Positions 17,892 to 27,700 of a stretch of DNA of 64,000 bases are shown here, piece after piece. Below the pieces are notes generated by a model. That model was given only the letters and a program-made list of their open reading frames with translations. It was not told the origin of the DNA and did no database searches. The stretch spans positions 124,001 through 188,000 of the forward strand of contig NZ_JANQBD010000005.1 of NCBI RefSeq assembly GCF_024722015.1. Direction: 5' to 3'. Every line of letters starts with the position of its first letter. Positions within the stretch are counted from its first letter, which is position 1. This DNA is from Paenibacillus radicis (ex Xue et al. 2023) (GTDB lineage Bacteria; Bacillota; Bacilli; Paenibacillales; NBRC-103111). The position numbers were made by a program, and so were the translations under genes.

Positions 17892-18915
17892 GCTTTCGCG
17901 CAAGCTGTTGTTGCTAGCTGCAGTTGGTATCGTCACGGGTACTTTATCCGGCTGTTCCTTGCTGCCAGTTGAAGAAGAAGATCTGCAGCCGCCACTTGTT
18001 CAGCCCGTCAAGGAGACACTAAATGTTGTGGAAGCAAAACGTTCTACAATAGCCAAGCAAATTACAGGTGTGGCTACATTTGTTTCGGATAAAACGAACT
18101 ACCTGTACTATAAGACGCCTGCTGGCAAGCTAATATCTATTGATGTCAAATTGGGAGATAAGGTTAAGGCTGGAGATGTAGTTGCATCAACAGAAACAAG
18201 TGAGCTGGAAACGAAAATTCGACTGCAGGAAATTGCTATAGAAAAGGTCAAAATTTCTTTTATGCAAGAAATAGCCGATAAGGGTGCGGAAGATCCGGCT
18301 GTACGCTTGAAAGTATTGGATATGGAAAGTGCTCAGCTCCAATTGAAAGCGCTACAAACACAAGTAGCCAATTCCAGACTCGTTGCCCAATCTGATGGCA
18401 TTGTGACGTTCGTAGAACCTCTAAAGTCTGGAGAAGAGGTATCTGCTTATAAACAAATTGTAACCCTATCCGATCCCAGCCAAATAAAGCTGGTCTATAC
18501 GGCCTCAAGCCAGAATGATTTGGCTGGGGTGGAAGTGAATATGGATGTCGCTGTGAAAATAAAGGATAAGATGTATAGCGGAAAGGTAGTTCAAACCCCA
18601 ATTAGCGCTGCTCCGAGCGACAATAAAACCATACAAGATAAAAACAACAAGTCATTAGTCATAGATGTTAAGGATGCGCCCTCTGATGCAACCATTGGAT
18701 CTCAGGCGGATATTACTGTAGTTACGGAAAAACGGGACAATGTAGTTGTGATCCCAAGGGCAGGCTTGAGAAGTTATATGGGACGTGACTACGTGCAAGT
18801 GCTTGATGGGGAAAGCCGCAAGGAGATCGATGTGGAGAAAGGAATTGTTGCAGCAACTGAAGTTGAAATACGCAAGGGAATAAGTGACGGACAGAAAATA
18901 ATTATGAACAACTAG
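17881..18915 (+). CDS. Exporter adaptor lipoprotein (MacA/HlyD type)
   Basis: 344 residues from TTG 17881, nine bases after GGAGG; the ATG at 17872 directly abuts that site and is less likely. Lipobox TLSGC. The sequence runs as a membrane-fusion protein: barrel-sandwich half (KLISIDVKLGDKVKAGDVVA near 90), a short coiled-coil hairpin (about 115-160), the return half (VAQSDGIVTFVEPLKSGEEV) and beta-barrel/proximal parts. The hairpin is short, as in Gram-positive relatives that have no outer membrane channel. It overlaps the ATPase gene and precedes the permease, matching MacAB-like export of peptides, lipids or lipoproteins. Confidence 0.85.
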   Translation: MSNKLSRKLLLLAAVGIVTGTLSGCSLLPVEEEDLQPPLVQPVKETLNVVEAKRSTIAKQITGVATFVSDKTNYLYYKTPAGKLISIDVKLGDKVKAGDVVASTETSELETKIRLQEIAIEKVKISFMQEIADKGAEDPAVRLKVLDMESAQLQLKALQTQVANSRLVAQSDGIVTFVEPLKSGEEVSAYKQIVTLSDPSQIKLVYTASSQNDLAGVEVNMDVAVKIKDKMYSGKVVQTPISAAPSDNKTIQDKNNKSLVIDVKDAPSDATIGSQADITVVTEKRDNVVVIPRAGLRSYMGRDYVQVLDGESRKEIDVEKGIVAATEVEIRKGISDGQKIIMNN

Positions 18916-18927
18916 GAGGCCTAGACA

Positions 18928-21831
18928 TTGGCATTATTTATCATGATCCTGCGCAAGATGATCAATAATAAATGGCTGGAGCTTAGCCTTCTGTTCGGTC
19001 TGGTCCTATCCGTTGCACTTACGAGCAGTATGCCTATTTACACAAACGCTATTTTACAGAGATTACTGGTGCAGGAGCTTCAAGCGTTGCAAACGAGCAG
19101 CAGTCAATATCCAGGTATTTATTGGTTATCTGTCAATTTAAATCCTGATGATAAAGAGAAAAAAACTAAAATTAACGAAACCGATGAATTCTTGAAGAAG
19201 ACGGGCAAGCGATTTGGAGTTCCGGTGCAATATTACGTTAGGGAAAGATCGACTCAAAGATACGGTCTTAGTCCTGCAGAGCCTGATAAAGTAGACACTA
19301 ACAGACAACGCTCTGCCGATATAACAGCCTTGGAAGACTTCGAGGAACACATCCGTTTAATCGATGGCCGCATGCCGGCTAAGGAGCCTGTTAATGGAGT
19401 ATATGAAGCGCTTGTAGTACCTGAAGCCCTGACTGAGCTGGGTATGGTCATTGATACGGTGTTCGTCATTCGAGACGAGATTAACAAGGAATCCATTCAA
19501 ATTAAACCGGTAGGTGTATTCGACCGCAATGACTATACAGATGTTTATTGGTATAACATTCCAAGCAGCTATAAAAATAGCTTCCTTGTAGATTTTGCGT
19601 TGTTTGAAAAAGAGTTCATCAACGATGCCAAATTAAATGTTCAATCGAGCTACTGGTATCTGGCACTGGACTATTCCAAGATGACTTTAATGACCATAAA
19701 CTCTTTCATTTCTACCCACTTTATGGTTAATGAGCATATGGACGAACGCTATGAAAACCACAATTATAATGCTCCTGCCTTGCAAACGCTCGGCGCTTAT
19801 TATGTAAAAGAAGCCAATCTGAAGATCATGCTCTGGTCGTTGAATGTACCTGTAGTATTGATGCTCGGCTTTTATTTGTATATGGTAGCAAATCTCATTA
19901 CCGAACGTCAAAAGACAGAGATCGCAGTATTGCGAAGCAGAGGCGCCAGCCGAATGCAAATTATTTTAGGATATGTGGCAGAGGGTTTAGTGCTTGGAGC
20001 CATCGCTTTTTTTGTGGGGCCATACTTAGGGATGCGGTTGACTAGTGTGTTGGGAGCCTCCAGTGGGTTCCTTGAATTTGTACAGAGGGCTAAGCTGGAT
20101 GTTTCTCTGAATCAGGATGCTTTCCTGTATGCGCTGATTGCAGTTGCGAGTTCTCTGGTAATGACACTCATTCCTGTATTTCTTGCGACCAAGGTAACCA
20201 TAATCGGGCATAAGCAGCAATCCGCCAGACAGTCCAAAAGCTCATTTTGGCATAAGTATTTTATCGATGTTATTTTGGTCGGGATAGCTATGTACGGGCT
20301 GTATAACTATAAAACACGGATCAAAGATTTGCTATCGTTAGGTCTTAAATCTGGAGATTTACGAGTAGACCCACTTTTATTTTTGATACCTGCTCTTTTT
20401 ATTCTGGGCATGGGGCTGCTTGTGCTTCGTCTATATCCTTTGTTCATGAGATTGGTTTATAAAACGGGCAGACGGTGGTGGTCCCCTGCCTTGTATTTCA
20501 CATTAATTCAAGTCAGTCGTTCTACTATTCAATACCAATTTATTATGGTGTTTTTAATTATTACTATTGCCACTGGATTATTCAGCGCTAGTGCTACGCG
20601 TACAATTAACAAGAATACAAGTGATAAAATCCGTTATTCGGCTGGGGCCGATATTACGATGCAAATTCGTTGGGAGAATGATGCTCCGCCCGCTATTTTA
20701 ACGGGACTGACTGGCGATGACGGTTTAGAAATTCAGGAGGAGCAAGCCGATAGTACAGAAGCCAAACATAAAACCCAATATACAGAGCCGTCTTTTCTCC
20801 CCTTTACTCAGCTGCCCGGGGTAGAGCATGCGGCCAAAGTTTTTATAAAAAAAGACGCTACCTTTAAAAAAGGCAAGACCGAAGATAAGGTTGAGCTGAT
20901 GGGAATCGACACTAAGGAATTCGGGCAGACCGGATGGATGAGGCCTGGATTAATGGGACATCACTTTTTTGATTACTTAAATTTGATCGCATCTAATCCG
21001 TCAGCTGTTCTAATATCCAGATCGTTGGCCGATGAGTATAGCTTGAAATCAGGAGATACCATTACTGTAGGCTGGTCAGGTATTGAAGGTACCCGCTTTA
21101 CTGTATTCGGTATTATTGATTACTGGCCGTCTTGGAATCCTAACCCGGGTACGGGCGACAAAGTGACGGTTACTTCAAAGCAGGGAACGACAACTAAAAT
21201 TAATAAACCAAAATTAATTGTGGGCCACCTGCCGTATATCCAAAATAATATGGCGTTAGAGCCTTATGAGGTATGGCTGAAGCTTAAACCGGATGCAAGC
21301 AGTCAGTTGGTATATAAGGCTGTCGCTGAACACGGCTATGATATAGAGGATTTAAGAGATGCCAAGCAAGAGCAGATCAAGGCGATAAAGGATCCCTTCC
21401 AGATGGCGATTAATGGTGTAATGACTTTGGGTTTCCTTATATCCGTCTTTATATGTTTTTTTGGATTTCTGCTCTATTGGATTTTATCGCTCTCCGCTCG
21501 TACACTGCAGTTCGGTATCTTGCGTGCAATGGGGATTTCCTTCTTCCAGCTTCTTCTTATGCTGATAGGCGAGCAGGTTTTAATCTCCGGTGCAGCGATA
21601 TTTATCGGAATTGGAACGGGCAGTATTACAAGCCAATTGTTTGTGCCCTTATTTGAAATGTCCTTCGACCCGAAAACACAGGTGCCGCCTTTTAAAGTGA
21701 CTTTCGATGCCCGTGATCAAGAGCGGCTTTACTGGATTGTCACTATGATGATTTCGGTAGGTTTGGTAATTCTCGGCTATATTGTATCGCGTATCCGTAT
21801 TCATCAGGCTGTCAAGCTCGGGGAGGATTAA
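18928..21831 (+). CDS. FtsX-type ABC exporter permease
   Basis: 967 residues from a TTG eight bases after AGGAGG. Layout of a double FtsX permease: membrane helix at about 17-37, a large extracytoplasmic part, three helices around 310-410 (including an ERQKTEIAVLRSRGAS coupling loop), a middle membrane pair near 440-560, a second extracytoplasmic part and three C-terminal helices (about 830-960) with FGILRAMGISFFQ as the second coupling loop. Such proteins move substrates out of the membrane by mechanotransmission. Stop is next to the second ATPase start. Substrate unknown. Confidence 0.87.
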   Translation: MALFIMILRKMINNKWLELSLLFGLVLSVALTSSMPIYTNAILQRLLVQELQALQTSSSQYPGIYWLSVNLNPDDKEKKTKINETDEFLKKTGKRFGVPVQYYVRERSTQRYGLSPAEPDKVDTNRQRSADITALEDFEEHIRLIDGRMPAKEPVNGVYEALVVPEALTELGMVIDTVFVIRDEINKESIQIKPVGVFDRNDYTDVYWYNIPSSYKNSFLVDFALFEKEFINDAKLNVQSSYWYLALDYSKMTLMTINSFISTHFMVNEHMDERYENHNYNAPALQTLGAYYVKEANLKIMLWSLNVPVVLMLGFYLYMVANLITERQKTEIAVLRSRGASRMQIILGYVAEGLVLGAIAFFVGPYLGMRLTSVLGASSGFLEFVQRAKLDVSLNQDAFLYALIAVASSLVMTLIPVFLATKVTIIGHKQQSARQSKSSFWHKYFIDVILVGIAMYGLYNYKTRIKDLLSLGLKSGDLRVDPLLFLIPALFILGMGLLVLRLYPLFMRLVYKTGRRWWSPALYFTLIQVSRSTIQYQFIMVFLIITIATGLFSASATRTINKNTSDKIRYSAGADITMQIRWENDAPPAILTGLTGDDGLEIQEEQADSTEAKHKTQYTEPSFLPFTQLPGVEHAAKVFIKKDATFKKGKTEDKVELMGIDTKEFGQTGWMRPGLMGHHFFDYLNLIASNPSAVLISRSLADEYSLKSGDTITVGWSGIEGTRFTVFGIIDYWPSWNPNPGTGDKVTVTSKQGTTTKINKPKLIVGHLPYIQNNMALEPYEVWLKLKPDASSQLVYKAVAEHGYDIEDLRDAKQEQIKAIKDPFQMAINGVMTLGFLISVFICFFGFLLYWILSLSARTLQFGILRAMGISFFQLLLMLIGEQVLISGAAIFIGIGTGSITSQLFVPLFEMSFDPKTQVPPFKVTFDARDQERLYWIVTMMISVGLVILGYIVSRIRIHQAVKLGED

Positions 21832-21832
21832 G

Positions 21833-22726
21833 ATGATCCATTGCGACAATTTGGTAAAGATTTATAAAATCGCAGACTTAGAGGTTGTTGCTCTTCAAGG
21901 ATTGGACCTGCATGTGGAGTCAGGCGAACTGATGGCTATTATAGGCAACAGCGGCAGCGGGAAGTCAACCCTTCTTAATATGCTGGGCGGGCTGGATCGA
22001 CCATCGGCTGGGAAATTATCCGTGGATGGCAAAGATTTACTAAATCTTTCGGAAAAAGAACTAGTGAAATACAAGCGTGAAACGGTCGGCTTCGTTTGGC
22101 AAAATAACGGCCGAAATTTAATTCCTTATTTGACGGCTTTAGAAAATGTTGAATTGCCAATCTTACTGAAAGGCCAGCGCAAGCGGGAACGAGCGATGGA
22201 GCTGCTGGAGGCTGTTGGCCTCAGTCATCGCCTCAAGAATCGTTTAAACCAGCTGTCAGGAGGTGAGCAGCAGCGTGTGGCCATAGCTATAGCACTGGCC
22301 AATCACCCTAAGCTTCTGCTTGCGGATGAGCCGACGGGTTCTGTTGATACGAAAATGGCCAATCAAATACTCGATCTGTTTCGCCAGCTGACTAAGAGCC
22401 TGGGGATAACTATCGTGATTGTAACGCATGATCCCCTGCTGGCTAAGAAGGTAGATCGTGTGGTCGCTATCAGGGATGGGAAGACCTCGTCAGAAATATT
22501 GCGGCGGAAATCTTATGACCAAGAATTGCTTGAAATGAACACATTTGTTGAAGTGCAGGAAGAAGATTCTCATGTAGAATATGCCGTAATTGACCAAGCG
22601 GGCAGGCTGCAAATACCTGCCAACTATTTAGAGACGATTGGAATGAAGGATTCCAACAAAATCCAAGTTACGCTGGAGGATGGCAGAATTGTGCTGCTAC
22701 CTCCTCCCGAGCTGAACACTAAGTAA
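21833..22726 (+). CDS. ABC transporter ATPase 2 with C-terminal AbrB-like domain
   Basis: 297 residues from ATG 21833 (GGGGAGG upstream; one base after the permease stop). The N-terminal 220 residues are a LolD/MacB-type ATPase with GNSGSGKST, LSGGEQQRVAIAIALA and LLLADEPTGSVD. The last 50 residues do not belong to that family: GRLQIPANYLETIGMKD followed by DGRIVLLPP is the swapped-hairpin AbrB/SpoVT pattern. AbrB-like domains bind DNA in transition-state regulators, or mediate dimerisation; here it may dimerise or tether the ATPase. Pairing with the ATPase at 17190 would give a heterodimeric exporter. Confidence 0.85.
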   Translation: MIHCDNLVKIYKIADLEVVALQGLDLHVESGELMAIIGNSGSGKSTLLNMLGGLDRPSAGKLSVDGKDLLNLSEKELVKYKRETVGFVWQNNGRNLIPYLTALENVELPILLKGQRKRERAMELLEAVGLSHRLKNRLNQLSGGEQQRVAIAIALANHPKLLLADEPTGSVDTKMANQILDLFRQLTKSLGITIVIVTHDPLLAKKVDRVVAIRDGKTSSEILRRKSYDQELLEMNTFVEVQEEDSHVEYAVIDQAGRLQIPANYLETIGMKDSNKIQVTLEDGRIVLLPPPELNTK

Positions 22727-22742
22727 AAGGAGACTATAAACA

Positions 22743-24476
22743 ATGAATGAGACTAACACAAAGCAAATTCCAGATACATTACTTTTAGAGGAACGAGCAG
22801 GGCATGTTCTCGATGCTATTATAGGAATGGCTGATGAGGATCATGGATATATTCCATTTTTCGGAGCCAATTTGATGGAGCAGCCTGCATACCTTACACA
22901 TGGGGATTGGGATTATGGTTCCAGCCATGGCCGCTTAATCGATGCTTTGATATTGGCGAGACATATGACGGGGGAAGAAAAGGGCAGAGATATCGAGGCG
23001 AAATATCGGGAGAATTTCCTAGGTTTCTTTAAGGAGGATGGACTTAGCTATCGTTTGAAAAACCCGAAAGCACCCTGGGAGCCCACAGCAAACTTAATTG
23101 ACCAGCGAGCAGTTATTCTTGCTTTGACCTCCTGGTACATGTCTACTGGAGATAGGAAAATCAAACATGTTGCGGACAAACACGTTGCTGCTTTAAAAAG
23201 GATCGCGATCAAAGAGCGGGATGTATGGTACTATCCCGCCTCTGAATATACGGTAAACGGCTGGCCTTCTGCTAACGCCGTTCAACTGAGGCTTGCTCCA
23301 GACCCCGCTGCATTCAGCGGACGTTTGATTATGCCGCTATTGAAATATTATGAATTGACCGGAAATTCGGATGCCTTTGAATTATGTCAATATTTCACAT
23401 CCATGATTGTTCACCGCAGCGGGGTGTTTAACCCGGATGGAAGCTTTAATGATGCTCTTGCTTATCGAAGCGGACATTTCCACACACGAATAGGGACGCT
23501 TGATGCTCTGGCTCGCTATGCGGTGTTCACTAAGGATGCTTCCATCACTCATTTTGTTAAGAAGAGCTATGACTGGGCACTGACTTGGTGCACTTCTTTT
23601 GGCTGGACTCCTGGTGACATCCATGACCAAGCGTTCGAGCATGAGACGTGCTCCTTAGTCGATCTTATATCTACAGGAATCACATTGGCACAAAGTGGAT
23701 ACACCGAATACTGGAGTGTCGTTGAGAGATTTTTGCGCAACCACTTAACCGAGTCTCAATTGCTTAATCTGGACTGGGTTGTTGATTCAGACAACAAGGA
23801 CATGGATGATGTCGGCCTGAAATCCTTCTTCAAGGTGGCTCAAAGGACTCGGGGGGCATTTGCGGGGTATTCAGCGCCTAACGACTTTTGCTGCGATGTC
23901 AACGGGGGCAGAGGACATACCAGCGATTTGCAAACCTGCTGCATTGGATCGGGTACGCGTGGACTATTTATGGGCTGGAGCAACACGATTACGGAAGAAC
24001 ATGGTACAATTAGTGTTAATTTTTTATTAAATCGTGGCTCTCGTTGGCTGGATGTTAGCAGTCACCTTCCTCATGAGGGACGAGTGGAGCTGGACATACA
24101 TCAGAACCTTCCAAAACTGTTGATCCGCATTCCTGACTGGGCTGGGTATGCCAAAGTGTTGGTTCGTCGTGAGCTGGGGGGTACTGTAGTTACTCAAGCT
24201 GGAAGCGACCCAAGTATTTGGGTGAAGCAGCGTTTTCTCGTATTGGGAGAAGCTCGTGAGGGTGAGAAAATCACGGTGACCTTCCCGCTTAGCCACCGTC
24301 AAACGGTCGAAAAAGCTATGGGAGAAGAATTTATCACGAAGTGGCGTGGAGACGATGTTATTCATTTAAGTCCCGAGGGAATTCATCATCCTTTTTACAA
24401 TAACCGACAAATTTTTGATAAAGCTCCATTGAGGGATGGACAATATCGCAGGCTGAATAAAGAGTTTTATTGGTAA
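22743..24476 (+). CDS. GH127/DUF1680-like glycoside hydrolase
   Basis: 577 residues, ATG after AAAGGAG. An (alpha/alpha)6-barrel-type sequence up to about 440 and a beta-rich C-terminus. The zinc-thiolate signature of GH127 beta-L-arabinofuranosidases appears as E301-T-C303 plus the adjacent pair C399-C400, so the catalytic cysteine site looks intact. No signal peptide, so it acts in the cytoplasm on imported sugars. GH127 and relatives remove L-arabinofuranose, and one characterised member removes aceric acid from rhamnogalacturonan II. It is the last gene of the exporter operon, 17 bases after ATPase 2, which is an unusual partner. Family assignment rests on the metal motif and overall pattern. 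Confidence 0.68.
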   Translation: MNETNTKQIPDTLLLEERAGHVLDAIIGMADEDHGYIPFFGANLMEQPAYLTHGDWDYGSSHGRLIDALILARHMTGEEKGRDIEAKYRENFLGFFKEDGLSYRLKNPKAPWEPTANLIDQRAVILALTSWYMSTGDRKIKHVADKHVAALKRIAIKERDVWYYPASEYTVNGWPSANAVQLRLAPDPAAFSGRLIMPLLKYYELTGNSDAFELCQYFTSMIVHRSGVFNPDGSFNDALAYRSGHFHTRIGTLDALARYAVFTKDASITHFVKKSYDWALTWCTSFGWTPGDIHDQAFEHETCSLVDLISTGITLAQSGYTEYWSVVERFLRNHLTESQLLNLDWVVDSDNKDMDDVGLKSFFKVAQRTRGAFAGYSAPNDFCCDVNGGRGHTSDLQTCCIGSGTRGLFMGWSNTITEEHGTISVNFLLNRGSRWLDVSSHLPHEGRVELDIHQNLPKLLIRIPDWAGYAKVLVRRELGGTVVTQAGSDPSIWVKQRFLVLGEAREGEKITVTFPLSHRQTVEKAMGEEFITKWRGDDVIHLSPEGIHHPFYNNRQIFDKAPLRDGQYRRLNKEFYW

Positions 24477-24488
24477 ATAATAGGGAGG

Positions 24489-24522
24489 GCTGTCGTTTAA
24501 GCATTATGGGACGGCAGCTTTT
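24489..24522 (+). terminator. Rho-independent terminator
   Basis: GCTGTCGT and ACGGCAGC form an 8-bp stem (one G-U pair) followed by TTTT, 13 bases after the GH127-like stop. Confidence 0.7.
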
Positions 24523-24564
24523 CCTTACTAAGTTGTAATTAAGGTACACGAAAGGGGATTTGTG

Positions 24565-24629
24565 CCTATAAATCTGCAATAAATCCCCTATATTATGTTC
24601 ATCATTTCGTAATATTTTAGATATATAGA
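24565..24629 (+). promoter_or_regulatory. Promoter E with 22-bp direct repeat (AraC-like site)
   Basis: CCTATAAA at 24565 and CCTATATT at 24587, 22 bp apart. A -10 candidate TATAGA at 24624 (or TATATA at 24622) sits 59 (57) bp from the first half-site. Expected to drive the large SLH-like protein at 24751. Confidence 0.6.
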
Positions 24630-24750
24630 GGGAAGCTCTGAGGCAGAGGGGGATGTAGGGCTCAACCATAAATAAAGCGGAAGCGGGTCAGTAAGTAAGC
24701 AAAGTAAAAAGTAAGCGTTTTATTACTCTAATCCAAAGAAGGTGTCTCTA

Positions 24751-27700
24751 ATGAAAAAATGTATGTCCATGTTTCTATCATTCGTTCTGCTATCAGCTGT
24801 AATGGTTCCATTTGCTCATGCCGAAGAAGTTAATGCGGACAAGCAGTTGGAAGCTCCAAGCACGGAAGCGGCTGCGGAGAAGAAGCAGGAGGCTGCGCCA
24901 AGCACGAGCACAGATGAAGCAAATAATTCTACAGATAAGAAATCTGAAACAAGCAGTTCTGATGGAACAGCTGATAAGAAGTCTGAAACCCCAAGCCCTG
25001 AAGCTAAAGTGGTTAAGACATCAGAAGCTTATGATGATCTAAAAGCCCTTCCTCCAGATTTACAGGAAAAATTTAATTTCTTTATAAAAGCAGGGGCGCT
25101 TAGACCAGAAAAGGATGGCTGGTTTGGTGCGAATAGCCCAACCACGCGTGATGAATTCGTTCAAGTCGCCAAGGCTGCTTTATCACAAGCATCAGGTGAA
25201 GCGCTTACAGTTCCGGCATATATAGAGGCGTTCGAGTCATTGGGACTTACCAATACAGATGGTATGGCTATCGACTCGACTAATACAGTGTCGAGGCAGG
25301 ATCTTGCCAAATTTATGATTTATGGACTAGGCAAGGCGAATGATGCAAGAAAGGTTACCCCTATCACGGACCAAAGCTACATGAATTTGGACAATGTACA
25401 AAAGGGAGCATCTAGATTCGTTACGCTTGCATTGCAGTTGAAGTTGGTCAAAAAAATTGCCGAAGATGGATATTACCATGGAGATAGTCTTGCTACTCGC
25501 AGGATGCTAGTCGAGTCCGCATACGAAGCTAAGAAAATTAATGCAGAAATTAAGAATAATAGTAAAATTTCCATTGTAGAGGCCAAAGCTGCTGGCGCTA
25601 GAAAAGCTAGCGTTACTATCAATAAAATGATTGATTCGGTAAAGTCCAACCAGATTAAACTAGTATTGAAGAGAGATGGCGGTGCTATCGATGGAGTTAC
25701 AGAATGGTCGGCGGATAATAAAACAGCCACGATTACAACTCAACTAAAGTTGAAAAAAGGGAACTACACCATTGAGTTATCAGGGTTGGATGACGATAGC
25801 TTCGAAAAGAAGACAGCAGAGTTTGCAGCAGAGGATGAGCAGTTCAAAACAATAGAGTTTGTCAATAGCACAAACGTGCTTCCACAATCCAAGGTAACCG
25901 TTTACTTTAAACAGTTGAATCAGTACGGAGAAGAAACAGATCTAACTAGCCATAACTTCCAGGTTTCGAGCGGCTCTAGAACTACCCCGCAAAATGTTCC
26001 TGGCAAGCAAGCATTCAAATTGGATTTGAGTAAAGAAAAAAGAGACATGCCGGTCAACATTTCCATCTTTGATAGAACGAATAATTTGACGGTAAACAAG
26101 ACATTTACAGTTGGAGATCCTGTAGTTGTTTCTAAGATTGAGATGGGCGATTTGAAGTTTAAAAATGAAAATAAATACTTTATGCCTGGAGATGTAGGCT
26201 ATCTGGCATTCGCAGCATACGATCAATATGGCAATCGCATAGATGATATTGATGAATTGAACAGAGGAATGGTATTCCTGTACGATGGAGAGCAGTTGTT
26301 CGAAAAGAATAAAAATTATGTGTTCGTCGATTATGATGACGATGGTTTTATCGATCTGGAATTGAAGGCTTACCCCGATATAAAGAAAGATACGGCTTCT
26401 ATATTTAAAATAATGGCGATAGGCTCTGGAGAGTCAGCTACGAAACCGATTACCGTTTTTACACCTAAACAACCTGCGAGTGTTACCATTAAAGAATATT
26501 CGAATACACTAGCGCGGAGTGATAAGAATAAAGTCATCGAATTGGAAGTCAGAGATTCAGATGGAATTCTCTTATCTGATGATCGCAAGCTGGAGTTATT
26601 TAAAGCGGGATTGCTAAAAGCGCGCAGCCACGGAGCCCTAAAGCTGGGGTCATCGGTTTCGGGCGAGTTGGGGGAATACCTGGAAAGCGGGCCTTCCAAA
26701 GGCAACATTGGAATATTGGAGGTAACAGGAACAGGGAAGGCGTCTGTTGAGGTTACTATTGCGGATGTAAACAAAACTACTAGAGCTGATTATGAGCTTA
26801 AGGAAGAACGGATACCACAAAAGCTAGACAAATTATCTAACGATCCTGCATTTATATATACACTCGTTCAAAAGAATAATGTGACACCCACATTCATGAT
26901 AAAAGATCAATACGACGAAGAATATGTCATCGCAGATAGTCCCAAATATCAGGTGAGATATGAACTCAAGAGAACTGACGGCGATTTAGGGGCATTTACA
27001 GGAGTACATTCTCAAACCGCGTCGCTAGTTAACTTAACTGACGCTACTCCTTCAAAACGTGTTAAAATTTCAGACGCTTTCAGCAAGGGGATAAAGATAA
27101 CTGCAACTGATAAAAAGCTGGGAAGTTATCAGTTGACAACTACACTGTTGAAAGTAGTGCCGGATTCTACTCAAGCAGATTATTCGAAATGGTCAATTGA
27201 AAGTGAAATGAATTCTATTACGCATAGATTTAAGTCCTACACGATGGCAGATCTTGATGAGGATTTGACATACGCTATTGATGGGGATACAAGCTTATTT
27301 GCCGTAGGTGCATATTTAGTTAAACAGGGTCTAAAGGTGAACAAGAAAACTGCTCCAAATAGTAAGATGGCAGATCAAGAAGATGCGGCAGACATCTTTG
27401 CAAATAGAGATGCACTCACTAAGACTATGGGTATTAAGGTTTACAACAAAGATGGCGTAGAAACTTCCGTGTCAGGGGTGTCGATTCTAAGTATGCAGAT
27501 AGCTGACCCGAATATTGTAGCACTAAGTAAAACTTCGACAACTAAACTAGTAGGATTAAATCCGGGAACCACCACGGGTATCATTACTTTTAGTACCCCA
27601 AAGGGGGCGAAGGCTTTAAAAACAAGCTTTACTGTATGGACGTCTGATTTATCTTTTGGCGGAGAGCTAAAGGTGCCGACAGACAAGAAGAACACGAATA

